From positions 1 through 31,603 of the forward strand of contig DAOLIQ010000033.1 in the NCBI GenBank assembly GCA_035328465.1: a stretch of 31,603 nt of DNA. Reading direction: 5' to 3'. Under the pieces are notes generated by a model. It ran no database searches, had not been told where the DNA came from, and saw only the letters and a list, made by a program, of their open reading frames with translations. Position numbers and translations under genes: made by a program. This document shows, one piece after another, positions 7,284 through 15,143 of the stretch. Origin of the DNA: JADJEI01 sp035328465. GTDB lineage: Bacteria > Bacteroidota > Ignavibacteria > Ignavibacteriales > Ignavibacteriaceae. Position 1 is the first letter of the stretch, and each line of letters opens with the position of its first letter.

Positions 7284-9260
7284 ATGCGTTCACCTTTTCT
7301 TTTTATGATCATTGGATTACTTGGCTTGCTGCTTTCATCATGTTCACCCGAACATTCCGAAATAGTAGTTTCAAAATTTGATGATACAGAGATCACGATG
7401 AAAGAGTTTGAAGATGCTTATGTAAAAAATGTTGGCGGAATTGAAGAAGCAAAGGCTGATTCACTTCCAAAACTTCAAAACTTTCTTGATCTTTATACCA
7501 ATTTCAAGATGAAATTAAGAGATGCTTCAATAAGAGGCTTTGATAACAACGAAAGTCTTTCTGCTGAATTATTAGATTATCAAAGGAAAGTCGGTAGTTC
7601 CTATATTTTAGAAAAACAAGTTGTAGAACCTGCTGTTGAAAAACTTTATGAGAGAAGAAAAGAAGAATTAAGAGTCAGCCACTTAATGGTGCGCGCAACT
7701 GCTGGAAGCAATATTGATTCATTAAGACAAGTTGCTCAAATTTATCTTGACAGCATAAAGAACGGTGCTGATTATGAAACTATGGTAAAACGGCATTCTG
7801 ATGATAATTTTTCCAAAGCATCCGGCGGCGATATTTTTTATGTAACCGGAGGGCAGCTTCCGTGGGAGTTTGAAGATGCTGCTTATAATACTCCGGTTGG
7901 GCAGGTAAACCCGGAACTTGTACAGACTAAATTTGGGTTTCACATTATTAAAGTCACAGATAGAAAACCGCGCATAGCCAAAATTAAAGCGAGCCACATA
8001 TTAATTAGCTACCAGGACAGTGAAGGCAAAATTGATTCTGCAGCAGCGAAATTAAAAATGGATACAGTACTTGCAAAACTCAGTGCTGGCGAAAGTTTTG
8101 AAGATGTAGCAAAGCAATATTCAATGGATCCAGGCTCGAAGGATAAGGGCGGCGATCTTGGATTTTTCGAGCGTCGTATGATGGTGAAAGAATTTGATGA
8201 GGTCGCATTTAATCTGGAAATTGGTCAAGTTTCCAATGTTGTTAAAACAAATTTTGGTTATCATATCATCAAATGTACAGACAAACAACCCATCCCGCCT
8301 TTCGAATCAGAAAAAGAAAATTTGAAAAAAGTTTATCGTCAGGGAAGATTCAATGACGATAATAATATCTTAGTTGACTCATTAAAGTCGAAATATAATT
8401 ATCAGCAGAATCAACAAACAGTCGATTTCTTATTAACCAATAGCGATGGTTTCCATTTTGGTGAAGAACATCCGAAGAAAGATGAGATCAGTACTATGAC
8501 ATTGTTCTCTGCAGCAGGCAAAAACTTTAACGCATTGGACGTTCTGCAGAGAATAGGGCAGGATAAAGAATTTGCTTCTAAAGAATTAAAATCAGAGGCA
8601 TTTGAACCCGCACTTAAAAAAATCTCCGGCGAAATACTTTTGGAAGAAGACGCCATGAACCTCGATAAACGCGATCCGCAGTTTGCTTCTCTCATGAAAG
8701 ATTATAGAGATGGAATTTATATTTTCAAACTTCAGGAGGAAGAAGTATGGAATAAACTTTCTGTAGATAGTACAAAACTCTATAGTTATTGGGAAGAGAA
8801 TAAATCAAATTATGTTATGCCTGATAAAATAAGTTTCAGTGAAATTTATTCGGCAAAAGATTCTTTGATCAACCTTTATTACTCAATGCTTCAGTCAGGA
8901 GAAAATTTCGATTCATTAGCATTTAAATACACCGAACGACCAGGCTTTAAAACTAAGGCCGGCAATTATGGATTGGTGGATGTTACTTCTTCTGTCCTTT
9001 CGCGCGAAGCGAACAAACTTAGTAGTTCGGGACAGTTTTCCACTCCCTTTAAAAATGGTGCGGGTTATTCTATCTTCAAATTAAATTCGAAAGAAGCATC
9101 AAGATTAAAAACTTTTGAAGAAGCCAAACCCGAAGTTTCTGGCACTGTGCAGGAAATGGAAAGCAAGCGGCTGGAGAATGAATATATCATTGGGCTAAAG
9201 AATACCTACAATCCACAATATTTTTATGAAGAGCTTCAAAAAGCTTTTAAACAAGAATAA
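7284..9260 (+). CDS. Lipoprotein peptidyl-prolyl isomerase with two parvulin domains (SurA/PpiD-like)
   Basis: 658 aa. A lipoprotein signal ends in LLLSSC with the lipidated cysteine at C20. After a SurA-N-like helical region, two parvulin (PPIC) domains are clear: about 130-229 (VSHLMVR, SGGDIFYV, FGFHIIKV) and about 235-336 (ASHILIS, KGGDLGFF, FGYHIIKC). A third, degenerate copy seems to lie at about 520-625 (KISFSEIY, KAGNYGLVD, GAGYSIFKL). The protein would help outer-membrane or secreted proteins fold in the periplasm, anchored by lipid. GGAG lies 10 nt upstream. It overlaps the next gene by 35 nt and is the first of three adjacent chaperone genes. Confidence 0.94.
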   Translation: MRSPFLFMIIGLLGLLLSSCSPEHSEIVVSKFDDTEITMKEFEDAYVKNVGGIEEAKADSLPKLQNFLDLYTNFKMKLRDASIRGFDNNESLSAELLDYQRKVGSSYILEKQVVEPAVEKLYERRKEELRVSHLMVRATAGSNIDSLRQVAQIYLDSIKNGADYETMVKRHSDDNFSKASGGDIFYVTGGQLPWEFEDAAYNTPVGQVNPELVQTKFGFHIIKVTDRKPRIAKIKASHILISYQDSEGKIDSAAAKLKMDTVLAKLSAGESFEDVAKQYSMDPGSKDKGGDLGFFERRMMVKEFDEVAFNLEIGQVSNVVKTNFGYHIIKCTDKQPIPPFESEKENLKKVYRQGRFNDDNNILVDSLKSKYNYQQNQQTVDFLLTNSDGFHFGEEHPKKDEISTMTLFSAAGKNFNALDVLQRIGQDKEFASKELKSEAFEPALKKISGEILLEEDAMNLDKRDPQFASLMKDYRDGIYIFKLQEEEVWNKLSVDSTKLYSYWEENKSNYVMPDKISFSEIYSAKDSLINLYYSMLQSGENFDSLAFKYTERPGFKTKAGNYGLVDVTSSVLSREANKLSSSGQFSTPFKNGAGYSIFKLNSKEASRLKTFEEAKPEVSGTVQEMESKRLENEYIIGLKNTYNPQYFYEELQKAFKQE

Positions 9261-10062
9261 TATATTATTTGGTTTCCTCACCGCAGTTTTTTTCTTAAGC
9301 TGCAGTGAGGAAAAACCAAAAGCTGGGTATCTTGCAAGAGTAAACGATACTTATCTTTCTGCTGAGGAATTTGAAAATCTATCGAAATCATCTTCTTTAA
9401 AAGGCAAGTTCCGTGAAGAAATTATCAGACAATGGATAGAAAAAGAGCTGTTATACCAGGAAGCTAAATCTGAAGGCATCACTGACGAGACTGAATTTAA
9501 AAGGATTATAGAAAATTCCCGCAAAGAACTTGCGACTTCATTTCTATTAAAAAAAATTATTGATGAGGCTTCATTGAATTTTGAAACTGAAGATCTTAAG
9601 AAATTCTATGAAAATAATAAAAAGCTTTTTACAGCGCGGCAAAAAACTTTCTTAATAAACAAAGTTGAATTTGAAGAAGAAGATCAGGCTATCCAATTTA
9701 GAACAACTGCTGTTGAGAGCGATTGGTACAAATCTATAAATGCATTCAGCGGCGATTCTGTTTTTCTTTCTTCTGTGGTCAATTCGCTATTTACTGAAAG
9801 TGATTTCTTTTCTGCCCGATCTTTCAGATTAGTTAATGGTTTGGCAGCCAATGAAATTAGTATTGTTTTTGAAAACGAAAACAATCATTATGAAGTACTC
9901 CAATTGCTTCAGAGTTATGAAGCAGGTGATCTAATGCCGTTCGAAGCCGTACGAAATCTTGTCGAAGCGGAATATCTTGCAGTTAAAAAAGAAGAAATTA
10001 TTGATGCTTACTTAAAAGATCTTTATTCAAATAATGAAATTGAAATTATATACGGAAAGTAA
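9226..10062 (+). CDS. Lipoprotein related to SurA/PpiC chaperones, parvulin region degenerate
   Basis: 278 aa. The N-terminus is a lipoprotein signal (NNILFGFLTAVFFLSC, lipidated C26). The next 100 residues resemble a SurA N-domain (LARVNDTYLSAEEFENL, FREEIIRQWIEKELLYQEA). In the second half the sequence keeps the order of a parvulin domain (KTFLINKVEF, then NHYEVLQLLQS) but lacks the GGDLG and FGFHII marks, so isomerase activity is doubtful. The start overlaps the end of the preceding gene by 35 nt and its stop touches the ATG of the next gene. These contacts point to one operon. It may act as a holdase or partner of the flanking isomerases. Confidence 0.85.
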   Translation: MKSFKKLLNKNNILFGFLTAVFFLSCSEEKPKAGYLARVNDTYLSAEEFENLSKSSSLKGKFREEIIRQWIEKELLYQEAKSEGITDETEFKRIIENSRKELATSFLLKKIIDEASLNFETEDLKKFYENNKKLFTARQKTFLINKVEFEEEDQAIQFRTTAVESDWYKSINAFSGDSVFLSSVVNSLFTESDFFSARSFRLVNGLAANEISIVFENENNHYEVLQLLQSYEAGDLMPFEAVRNLVEAEYLAVKKEEIIDAYLKDLYSNNEIEIIYGK

Positions 10063-11337
10063 ATGAAAAAAAATCTGTGTTTGGCGCTATTTGTTCTACT
10101 AAACTTTTCAACGATGGCTCAACAGGTACTCGACAAAGTTGCGGCTATTGTAGATAATGAAATTATTTCACAAAGTGAGCTCGACTTTCAAACAGCATTA
10201 TTTGCCTCCCAAAGGAAGGTTGATATTAATACTCCCGGACTTAAAGAAAAAATTCTGAACTCAATGATCGAAGACAAGCTTGTTTATGCACAAGCTAAAC
10301 TTGATTCAATCGAAGTAACCGATGATGAAGTTAATCAGCGTATTGACTATCAAATCAATTCCTTCATCCAGCAATACGGCTCAAAAGAAAAAGTTGAGCA
10401 GGTTTATGGAATGACAGTAGAAAAAATTAAGCGCGAATTAAAAGATGACGTCAGAAAAAACCTGATGGTGCAAATGCTGCAGCAAAAGAAATTTGGTAAC
10501 ACCGAAGCATCCCGCAGGGAGGTGGAAGAATTTTACAGCCTCTATAAAGACAGCCTTGGTGTGATTCCTGAAAAATTAAAAATCTCTCACATCTATATAA
10601 ATCCGAAAGCCTCAGATGATTCAAAGAAGAAATATTATCAACTTGCTCAGTCACTTTTAGATTCAATTAAAAATGGTGCTGACTTTGGAACGCTTGCTAT
10701 TAAGTATTCCGAGGATCCTGGCAGCGCTGCTTCCGGCGGAGATCTCGGCTTTGTCAAAAAAGGTGTTTTCTATCCTGAATTTGAATCTGCCGCATTTGAT
10801 TTACAGCCTGGAGAATTGTCAGCAGTAATTGAGTCTCCTGTTGGTTTCCACATCATTCAGCTCCTTGAACGCCGCGGTGAATCAATACATACACGCCACA
10901 TACTAATTAAAATTAAGGCAGATGATCAGGCAGATCTTAGAGCAATTCAATTTTTAACAGATATTCGCGACACCATCATTCAAAATATTAATCAGTTCAA
11001 ATCTTTTGCCGTTAAATACAGTCAGGATAAAGAGACTGCCCCATTTGGCGGCGATCTTGGAACGTATTACATCAATCAGCTTGATAAGAACCTTTTGGAT
11101 GTTGTTTCTAAAATGAAGCAGGGGGAGATAAGTTTCCCGAGACGGATTGAATACTCGGCCGGAAATTATGGCTACCATATTGTTTATCTTGAAGAAAAAA
11201 TTCCGCAGCATCCAGCTGATCTTGAAATTGATTATGCCGAGTTGAAAAAACTTGCTGATGAACAGAAGAAACAAAAAAAATATGAAAGTTGGATGACAGA
11301 ATTAAAAACCAAAATTTTTTGGGAAGTGAAAATTTAA
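10063..11337 (+). CDS. surA: SurA-type periplasmic peptidyl-prolyl isomerase/chaperone
   Basis: 424 aa, the usual SurA length. A cleavable signal peptide (MKKNLCLALFVLLNFSTMAQ) is followed by the SurA N-domain (LDKVAAIVDNEIISQSELD, about 21-150). Parvulin domain 1 is about 172-270 (KISHIYI, SGGDLGFVKKG, GFHIIQLLERR) and parvulin domain 2 about 275-380 (TRHILIKI, FGGDLGTYY, NYGYHIVYLEE). It guides outer-membrane proteins through the periplasm to BAM. The ATG immediately follows the TAA of the preceding lipoprotein gene, so translation is coupled. No terminator with a T run is seen after the stop, but a hairpin repeat lies 44 nt downstream. Confidence 0.95.
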   Translation: MKKNLCLALFVLLNFSTMAQQVLDKVAAIVDNEIISQSELDFQTALFASQRKVDINTPGLKEKILNSMIEDKLVYAQAKLDSIEVTDDEVNQRIDYQINSFIQQYGSKEKVEQVYGMTVEKIKRELKDDVRKNLMVQMLQQKKFGNTEASRREVEEFYSLYKDSLGVIPEKLKISHIYINPKASDDSKKKYYQLAQSLLDSIKNGADFGTLAIKYSEDPGSAASGGDLGFVKKGVFYPEFESAAFDLQPGELSAVIESPVGFHIIQLLERRGESIHTRHILIKIKADDQADLRAIQFLTDIRDTIIQNINQFKSFAVKYSQDKETAPFGGDLGTYYINQLDKNLLDVVSKMKQGEISFPRRIEYSAGNYGYHIVYLEEKIPQHPADLEIDYAELKKLADEQKKQKKYESWMTELKTKIFWEVKI

Positions 11338-11381
11338 GTTTCCAAAAATTATTGAAAATTCCTCTAAAGAATTCTATCGTT

Positions 11382-11407
11382 GTCATCCGAACCTGTCGAA
11401 GGATGAC
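11382..11407. repeat. Short palindromic repeat of the GTCATCC...GGATGAC type
   Basis: GTCATCC and GGATGAC form a perfect 7-bp stem around a 12-nt loop. The wording is like the short dispersed intergenic palindromes common in many bacterial genomes, and a related GTCATTCC...GGAAT motif occurs in this window at 19058-19084. It lies in the surA-moxR gap and could also serve as a weak terminator or mRNA 3'-end stabiliser for surA. Confidence 0.5.
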
Positions 11408-11465
11408 TTTCTCTTGAATACATAATAATTAAAATCAAGTTATTACAATTAAAAAAGGTTGATGA

Positions 11466-12458
11466 TTGAAAGACTCAGATTCACAAGTCAATGATGTAAA
11501 ATTAGTCGAAGAACTAAAAACTAAAGTATCTTCAATAAAACAGGAACTTGCTAAAGTTATTGTCGGGCAGCATGAAATAATTGACCAAATACTTATTGCG
11601 CTGCTGTCAAACGGTCACTGCCTCCTGGTTGGTGTGCCGGGTCTTGCAAAGACACTGCTGATAAAATCATTAGCTGATGTGATGGATCTGAAATTCAACC
11701 GGATTCAATTTACCCCCGACCTTATGCCAAGTGATATCACGGGCACAGAATTAATCGAAGAAGATCCGCTGACTAAAAGGAGAAATTTCCGTTTCATTCC
11801 GGGTCCGGTATTTGCCAACATAATTTTAGCAGATGAAATAAACCGTACCCCTCCAAAGACTCAGGCAGCACTTCTTGAAGCGATGCAGGAACACAAAGTA
11901 ACTGCCGCGGGTGTCAGCTACAAACTTGATGAACCTTTCTTCGTTCTTGCAACACAAAATCCTATTGAACAGGAAGGCACCTACCCACTTCCTGAAGCAC
12001 AGCTCGATCGTTTTATGTTTAATCTCTGGCTTGACTACCCATCCTTTGAGGAAGAACTGAAAATAGTTGAAACAACTACAAGTCAGTATTCTGCAAAATT
12101 GCAAAAGGTAATTAATGGAAGTGAACTGACTTCCTTTCAGAATTTAGTTAGAAGAGTTCCTGTTGCTGATAATGTGATACAATATGCAGTAAAAATTGTC
12201 AGCCTAACTCGTCCTGCAAATCCTGAGGCACCAAAGTTTATTAAAGATTGGATAACCTGGGGCGCCGGTCCAAGAGCTTCGCAATATCTCATACTTGCTG
12301 CAAAGGCAAAATCAATTATTGAAGGAAGATTTACACCCAACATTGAAGACGTGAAATCAGCCTTGATTCCAGTGTTGAGGCACAGAATCATAACTAACTT
12401 CAGTGCAGAAGCTGAGGGAATCAGATCTGTTGAAGTGATTGAGAAATTGATCAACTAA
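11466..12458 (+). CDS. MoxR-family AAA+ ATPase
   Basis: 330 aa, standard MoxR length. Walker A is GVPGLAKT at 56-63, Walker B ILADEIN at 120-126, sensor 1 LATQNP at 161-166, and the arginine-finger region is PEAQLDRF at 176-183. The C-terminal lid domain (WGAGPRASQYLILAAKA, then VLRHRIITNF) is complete. MoxR ATPases act as chaperones for assembling or activating partner proteins, usually with VWA-domain proteins. Here the usual downstream DUF58/VWA genes are missing, so the partner is encoded elsewhere. The start is TTG with AAAAGG about 8 nt upstream; a nearby ATG at 11462 is in another frame and soon stops. Confidence 0.95.
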   Translation: MKDSDSQVNDVKLVEELKTKVSSIKQELAKVIVGQHEIIDQILIALLSNGHCLLVGVPGLAKTLLIKSLADVMDLKFNRIQFTPDLMPSDITGTELIEEDPLTKRRNFRFIPGPVFANIILADEINRTPPKTQAALLEAMQEHKVTAAGVSYKLDEPFFVLATQNPIEQEGTYPLPEAQLDRFMFNLWLDYPSFEEELKIVETTTSQYSAKLQKVINGSELTSFQNLVRRVPVADNVIQYAVKIVSLTRPANPEAPKFIKDWITWGAGPRASQYLILAAKAKSIIEGRFTPNIEDVKSALIPVLRHRIITNFSAEAEGIRSVEVIEKLIN

Positions 12459-12494
12459 GTTCTCAATAAAACTTATGAGATTTTCGCCGAATGT

Positions 12495-12632
12495 ATGACT
12501 TTGGAACTAAACCTCGGAAATTTTGAGATCGTCAATTCTAAAATTTCTATATACTCTGAAAAAAGTTGTAGTGTCATCATAAGGCTTCACGATGGTGATA
12601 TGGAAGTTAGCAAGCTAATAAACACTTTCTAA
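12495..12632 (+). CDS. Possible small protein of 45 aa, unrecognised
   Basis: An ATG-started frame after moxR encodes MTLELNLGNFEIVNSKISI and continues to KLINTF. It has alternating polar and hydrophobic residues, like a small beta-rich domain. It is in the same frame as moxR, and the frame is open from the moxR stop onward. No ribosome binding site is visible before the ATG, and no family is recognised. It could be a decayed remnant of a longer gene. Confidence 0.22.
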   Translation: MTLELNLGNFEIVNSKISIYSEKSCSVIIRLHDGDMEVSKLINTF

Positions 12633-12663
12633 TCAAAATATGTATAGAATGTGGTAAGGTTTT

Positions 12664-13707
12664 TTAGATACGGGAAATCTTGTAATTCTTCAGTGTGAAA
12701 TATACCTGCGATGCTGCGGTTTTAACGACCGTTGCTGTCGGAACAGCCAGAAGCATTCCCAAAACACCAAACAACTGACTGCCTGCGATAATAAGTAGAA
12801 TTATAACTATCGGGTGCATATCAACGCTTTTAGAAAATACGAACGGCTGAACTATTCCATTATCCAAAGTGTAGATGGTAAGCAAAAGTAGCGTGATGTA
12901 TGGAATTTGTGAAAAGTCACCATATTGAATTACGGAAAAAACCATTGCAGGTATTCCGCCGATAATTGGTCCAAAATAGGGCACGAGGTGACCGAGTCCG
13001 GCGAGCAGTCCTAAAGGGAGGGAGTTATCAATGCCGATAAAAAATAAACCTAACCCCATTGTAACGCCGACAAAAGTAGCATCAAAAATCCACGCCCGTA
13101 CAAATCTTCCAAGTTGATTAGAAATGCCTTTCAAGATCCAATAAGACATTTCAAAATATTTATTAGGGACTGCCTGTAAAATCCCTCGAAAAATTCTCCT
13201 GCTGTCCTTCAGTAAAAAGAAGGTAATGAAAGGAACGATAACAAGAATAGCAACGATTGAAACGATGCCGGAGAGCAAGTCACTAATCCTATCGAACGAG
13301 TGAACTATTTGATATGAAACAAAATCTTCAACCCGCTTAACGAGTTCGCCCGGGGTATAAAAAGGCAGATATGTGTAAATCTCTTTATCAATTTTAACTA
13401 AGCTGTCGTGAAGAGAAAAATCGTGAAGTGAATTGAGCAATTGGTTCAACTGAAAGAAAAATTTCGGAATGAAAAAAGAGAGCAATAGGTAAATTAAAAA
13501 TCCGGCGGATGCAAAGACTATCAATGTAGCCGGAAGTTTACTCATACCGTTTTTTTCAAAGATTGAAACGAGCGGAATAAATATGAAGGTCAGCAAAACC
13601 GAAATGACTAAAATCACTACAACATCTACGAGTAAATACAAAATATAAAAGCTAATGAGTAAAGCAATAGCCAGGAGAATATAAGTTGATTTTTTAGTTG
13701 TAGTCAT
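12664..13707 (-). CDS. AI-2E/PerM-family membrane protein
   Basis: About 347 aa with roughly eight predicted membrane segments. The pattern is typical of the AI-2E transporter / PerM (UPF0118) family: paired helices at the N-terminus, a soluble loop with VKRVEDFVSYQ, then ITFFLLKDSRRI, the GLLAGLGHLVPYFGPIIGG signature and IVQPFVFSKSVDMHPI. Members are putative permeases; a few export autoinducer-2, others act in Na+/H+ exchange. The substrate here cannot be told. A TTG at 13722, 2 nt after the nifU-like stop, would add five residues. The ATG at 13707 with GGA about 9 nt upstream is preferred. It is the last gene of the ppk1-mrp-nifU group and converges on moxR. Confidence 0.92.
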   Translation of the reverse strand: MTTTKKSTYILLAIALLISFYILYLLVDVVVILVISVLLTFIFIPLVSIFEKNGMSKLPATLIVFASAGFLIYLLLSFFIPKFFFQLNQLLNSLHDFSLHDSLVKIDKEIYTYLPFYTPGELVKRVEDFVSYQIVHSFDRISDLLSGIVSIVAILVIVPFITFFLLKDSRRIFRGILQAVPNKYFEMSYWILKGISNQLGRFVRAWIFDATFVGVTMGLGLFFIGIDNSLPLGLLAGLGHLVPYFGPIIGGIPAMVFSVIQYGDFSQIPYITLLLLTIYTLDNGIVQPFVFSKSVDMHPIVIILLIIAGSQLFGVLGMLLAVPTATVVKTAASQVYFTLKNYKISRI

Positions 13708-13724
13708 TTCAGATAATTCCAATA

Positions 13725-13976
13725 CTAATTTATGATTGCTTCAACTCTCCTGATGTCCGGCACATCAAGCAGAAGCTGCCGCTCGATACCGGCTCGCAAA
13801 GTCATTGGCGACATCGGGCAGGCGAGGCAAGCACCTGAGAATTTTATTTTTACAATTCCATCTTCCGAAATACTAATTAGCTGAACATCACCGTCATCTG
13901 CTTGAAGGAAGGGACGGACTTTCTCAAGTGATTTTATTACTTTTTCATTTAAGGATATATCAGCCATAATGTTCAT
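13725..13976 (-). CDS. NifU-like C-terminal domain protein (Fe-S cluster carrier)
   Basis: 83 aa, consisting only of the NifU C-terminal (Nfu) domain. The cluster-ligating pair is C50-x2-C53 in GACLACPMSP, preceded by the conserved PFLQADDGDV. Nfu proteins carry 4Fe-4S clusters from the assembly machine to client enzymes. The gene starts 3 nt after the stop of mrp, so the two Fe-S carrier genes are coupled. A second ATG at 13967 (MADISLNEK) is an alternative start. The AI-2E-family gene follows within 17 nt. Confidence 0.93.
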   Translation of the reverse strand: MNIMADISLNEKVIKSLEKVRPFLQADDGDVQLISISEDGIVKIKFSGACLACPMSPMTLRAGIERQLLLDVPDIRRVEAIIN

Positions 13977-13979
13977 CTT

Positions 13980-15092
13980 TTAATCTTCATCATCAAGAAT
14001 AATTTCGACTTTCTGCTGTGGTCTTGAATTGCGCAGATTTACCTGCTCGATCAGGTTATCCGCAATCTGAATCAAGATAGCTGCGTGTTCGGAATCAGGA
14101 ATGTCATAAACAATAGGTACGCCTTTGTCTCCGCCGATTCTTACACGCGGGTCAATCGGAATACCGCCGATGAACGGAGCTGAAAGTTCATCCGCTAACT
14201 TTGAACCTCCGCCTGTTCCGAAAATATCATATTTTATATTAGTATCTGGAGCGATAAAATAACTCATATTTTCAACTACTCCCAGAATAGGAACATTAAC
14301 CCGTTCAAACATTTTTAATGCTTTTCTTGCATCAATTAATGAAACTTCCTGGGGGGTGGTAACTATCACCGCTCCGGTAAGCGGAATAGTTTGAACAAGA
14401 GTTAACTGAATATCGCCGGTGCCGGGAGGCATATCAAATAATAAATAATCAAGATCACCCCAATCAACATCAGACATAAATTGTTTTACGGCGCCGCTTG
14501 CCATTGGTCCGCGCCAGATGACGGGGGCGTTGTCTTCAATAAGCAATCCAATGGAAATTAGTTTAATACCATAGCTTTCCAGTGGAAGCATCTTCATTGT
14601 TGTTTTACTTTGATAGACTTGCGGTTTGCCCGTTATTCCAAGCATCATTGGAATGCTTGGGCCATAAACGTCCGCATCAATCAATCCTACTTTTGCTCCT
14701 TGTTTAGCTAACGCTACTGCTAAGTTTACAGCAACGGTACTTTTACCGACCCCTCCTTTACCGCTTGCAACAGCGATTGTGTTTTTAACTCCCGGAAGAA
14801 TTGCATCCTTTTTAGGGTCAGTGTGTGCTGTTACATTAATAGTTTTTGATACGAGTTTTAATTCTATTGATTTGAGAGAAGGGAAATCTTTTAAAATTAA
14901 ATCTGAGAAGTGTGAAATAAGCTTTTTGTCTATTTGCGTTTGCGGAAGCGGTACAACAATTTCCGCTGTGAGACTACCATTGTTTTGTTCAATGGATTTA
15001 ATTGAATTAAGTGTTAAAAGATTTTTATTGATTATATGATTGTCAGATTTCTTAAGTGTATTAAGTAAAGTTGATTTAGTTATATCTATCAT
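13980..15092 (-). CDS. mrp: Mrp/ApbC-type P-loop ATPase, iron-sulfur cluster carrier
   Basis: 370 aa. The N-terminal about 95 residues look like a divergent MIP18/DUF59 domain. The deviant Walker A is GKGGVGKST at 111-119, followed by GLIDADVYGPSIPMMLG, DYLLFDMPPGTGD and the C-terminal FGTGGG region. Mrp/ApbC/Nbp35 proteins bind and deliver Fe-S clusters. The CxxC normally found after ENMSYF is missing here (sequence APDTNIKYDIF), so cluster ligation must differ or involve the adjacent Nfu protein. The gene sits between ppk1 (51-nt gap) and nifU-like (3-nt gap) and is probably co-transcribed with them. Confidence 0.94.
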   Translation of the reverse strand: MIDITKSTLLNTLKKSDNHIINKNLLTLNSIKSIEQNNGSLTAEIVVPLPQTQIDKKLISHFSDLILKDFPSLKSIELKLVSKTINVTAHTDPKKDAILPGVKNTIAVASGKGGVGKSTVAVNLAVALAKQGAKVGLIDADVYGPSIPMMLGITGKPQVYQSKTTMKMLPLESYGIKLISIGLLIEDNAPVIWRGPMASGAVKQFMSDVDWGDLDYLLFDMPPGTGDIQLTLVQTIPLTGAVIVTTPQEVSLIDARKALKMFERVNVPILGVVENMSYFIAPDTNIKYDIFGTGGGSKLADELSAPFIGGIPIDPRVRIGGDKGVPIVYDIPDSEHAAILIQIADNLIEQVNLRNSRPQQKVEIILDDED

Positions 15093-15143
15093 TATTTAAC
15101 ATTTCCTTGTTATAATTTATTTATCTGTAAAATATTTAAAACA

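Noticed and set aside
11459..11464. Alternative starts for MoxR (TTG at 11459, ATG at 11462)
   Set aside because: Both are out of frame with the MoxR coding sequence; the ATG frame ends after ten codons.
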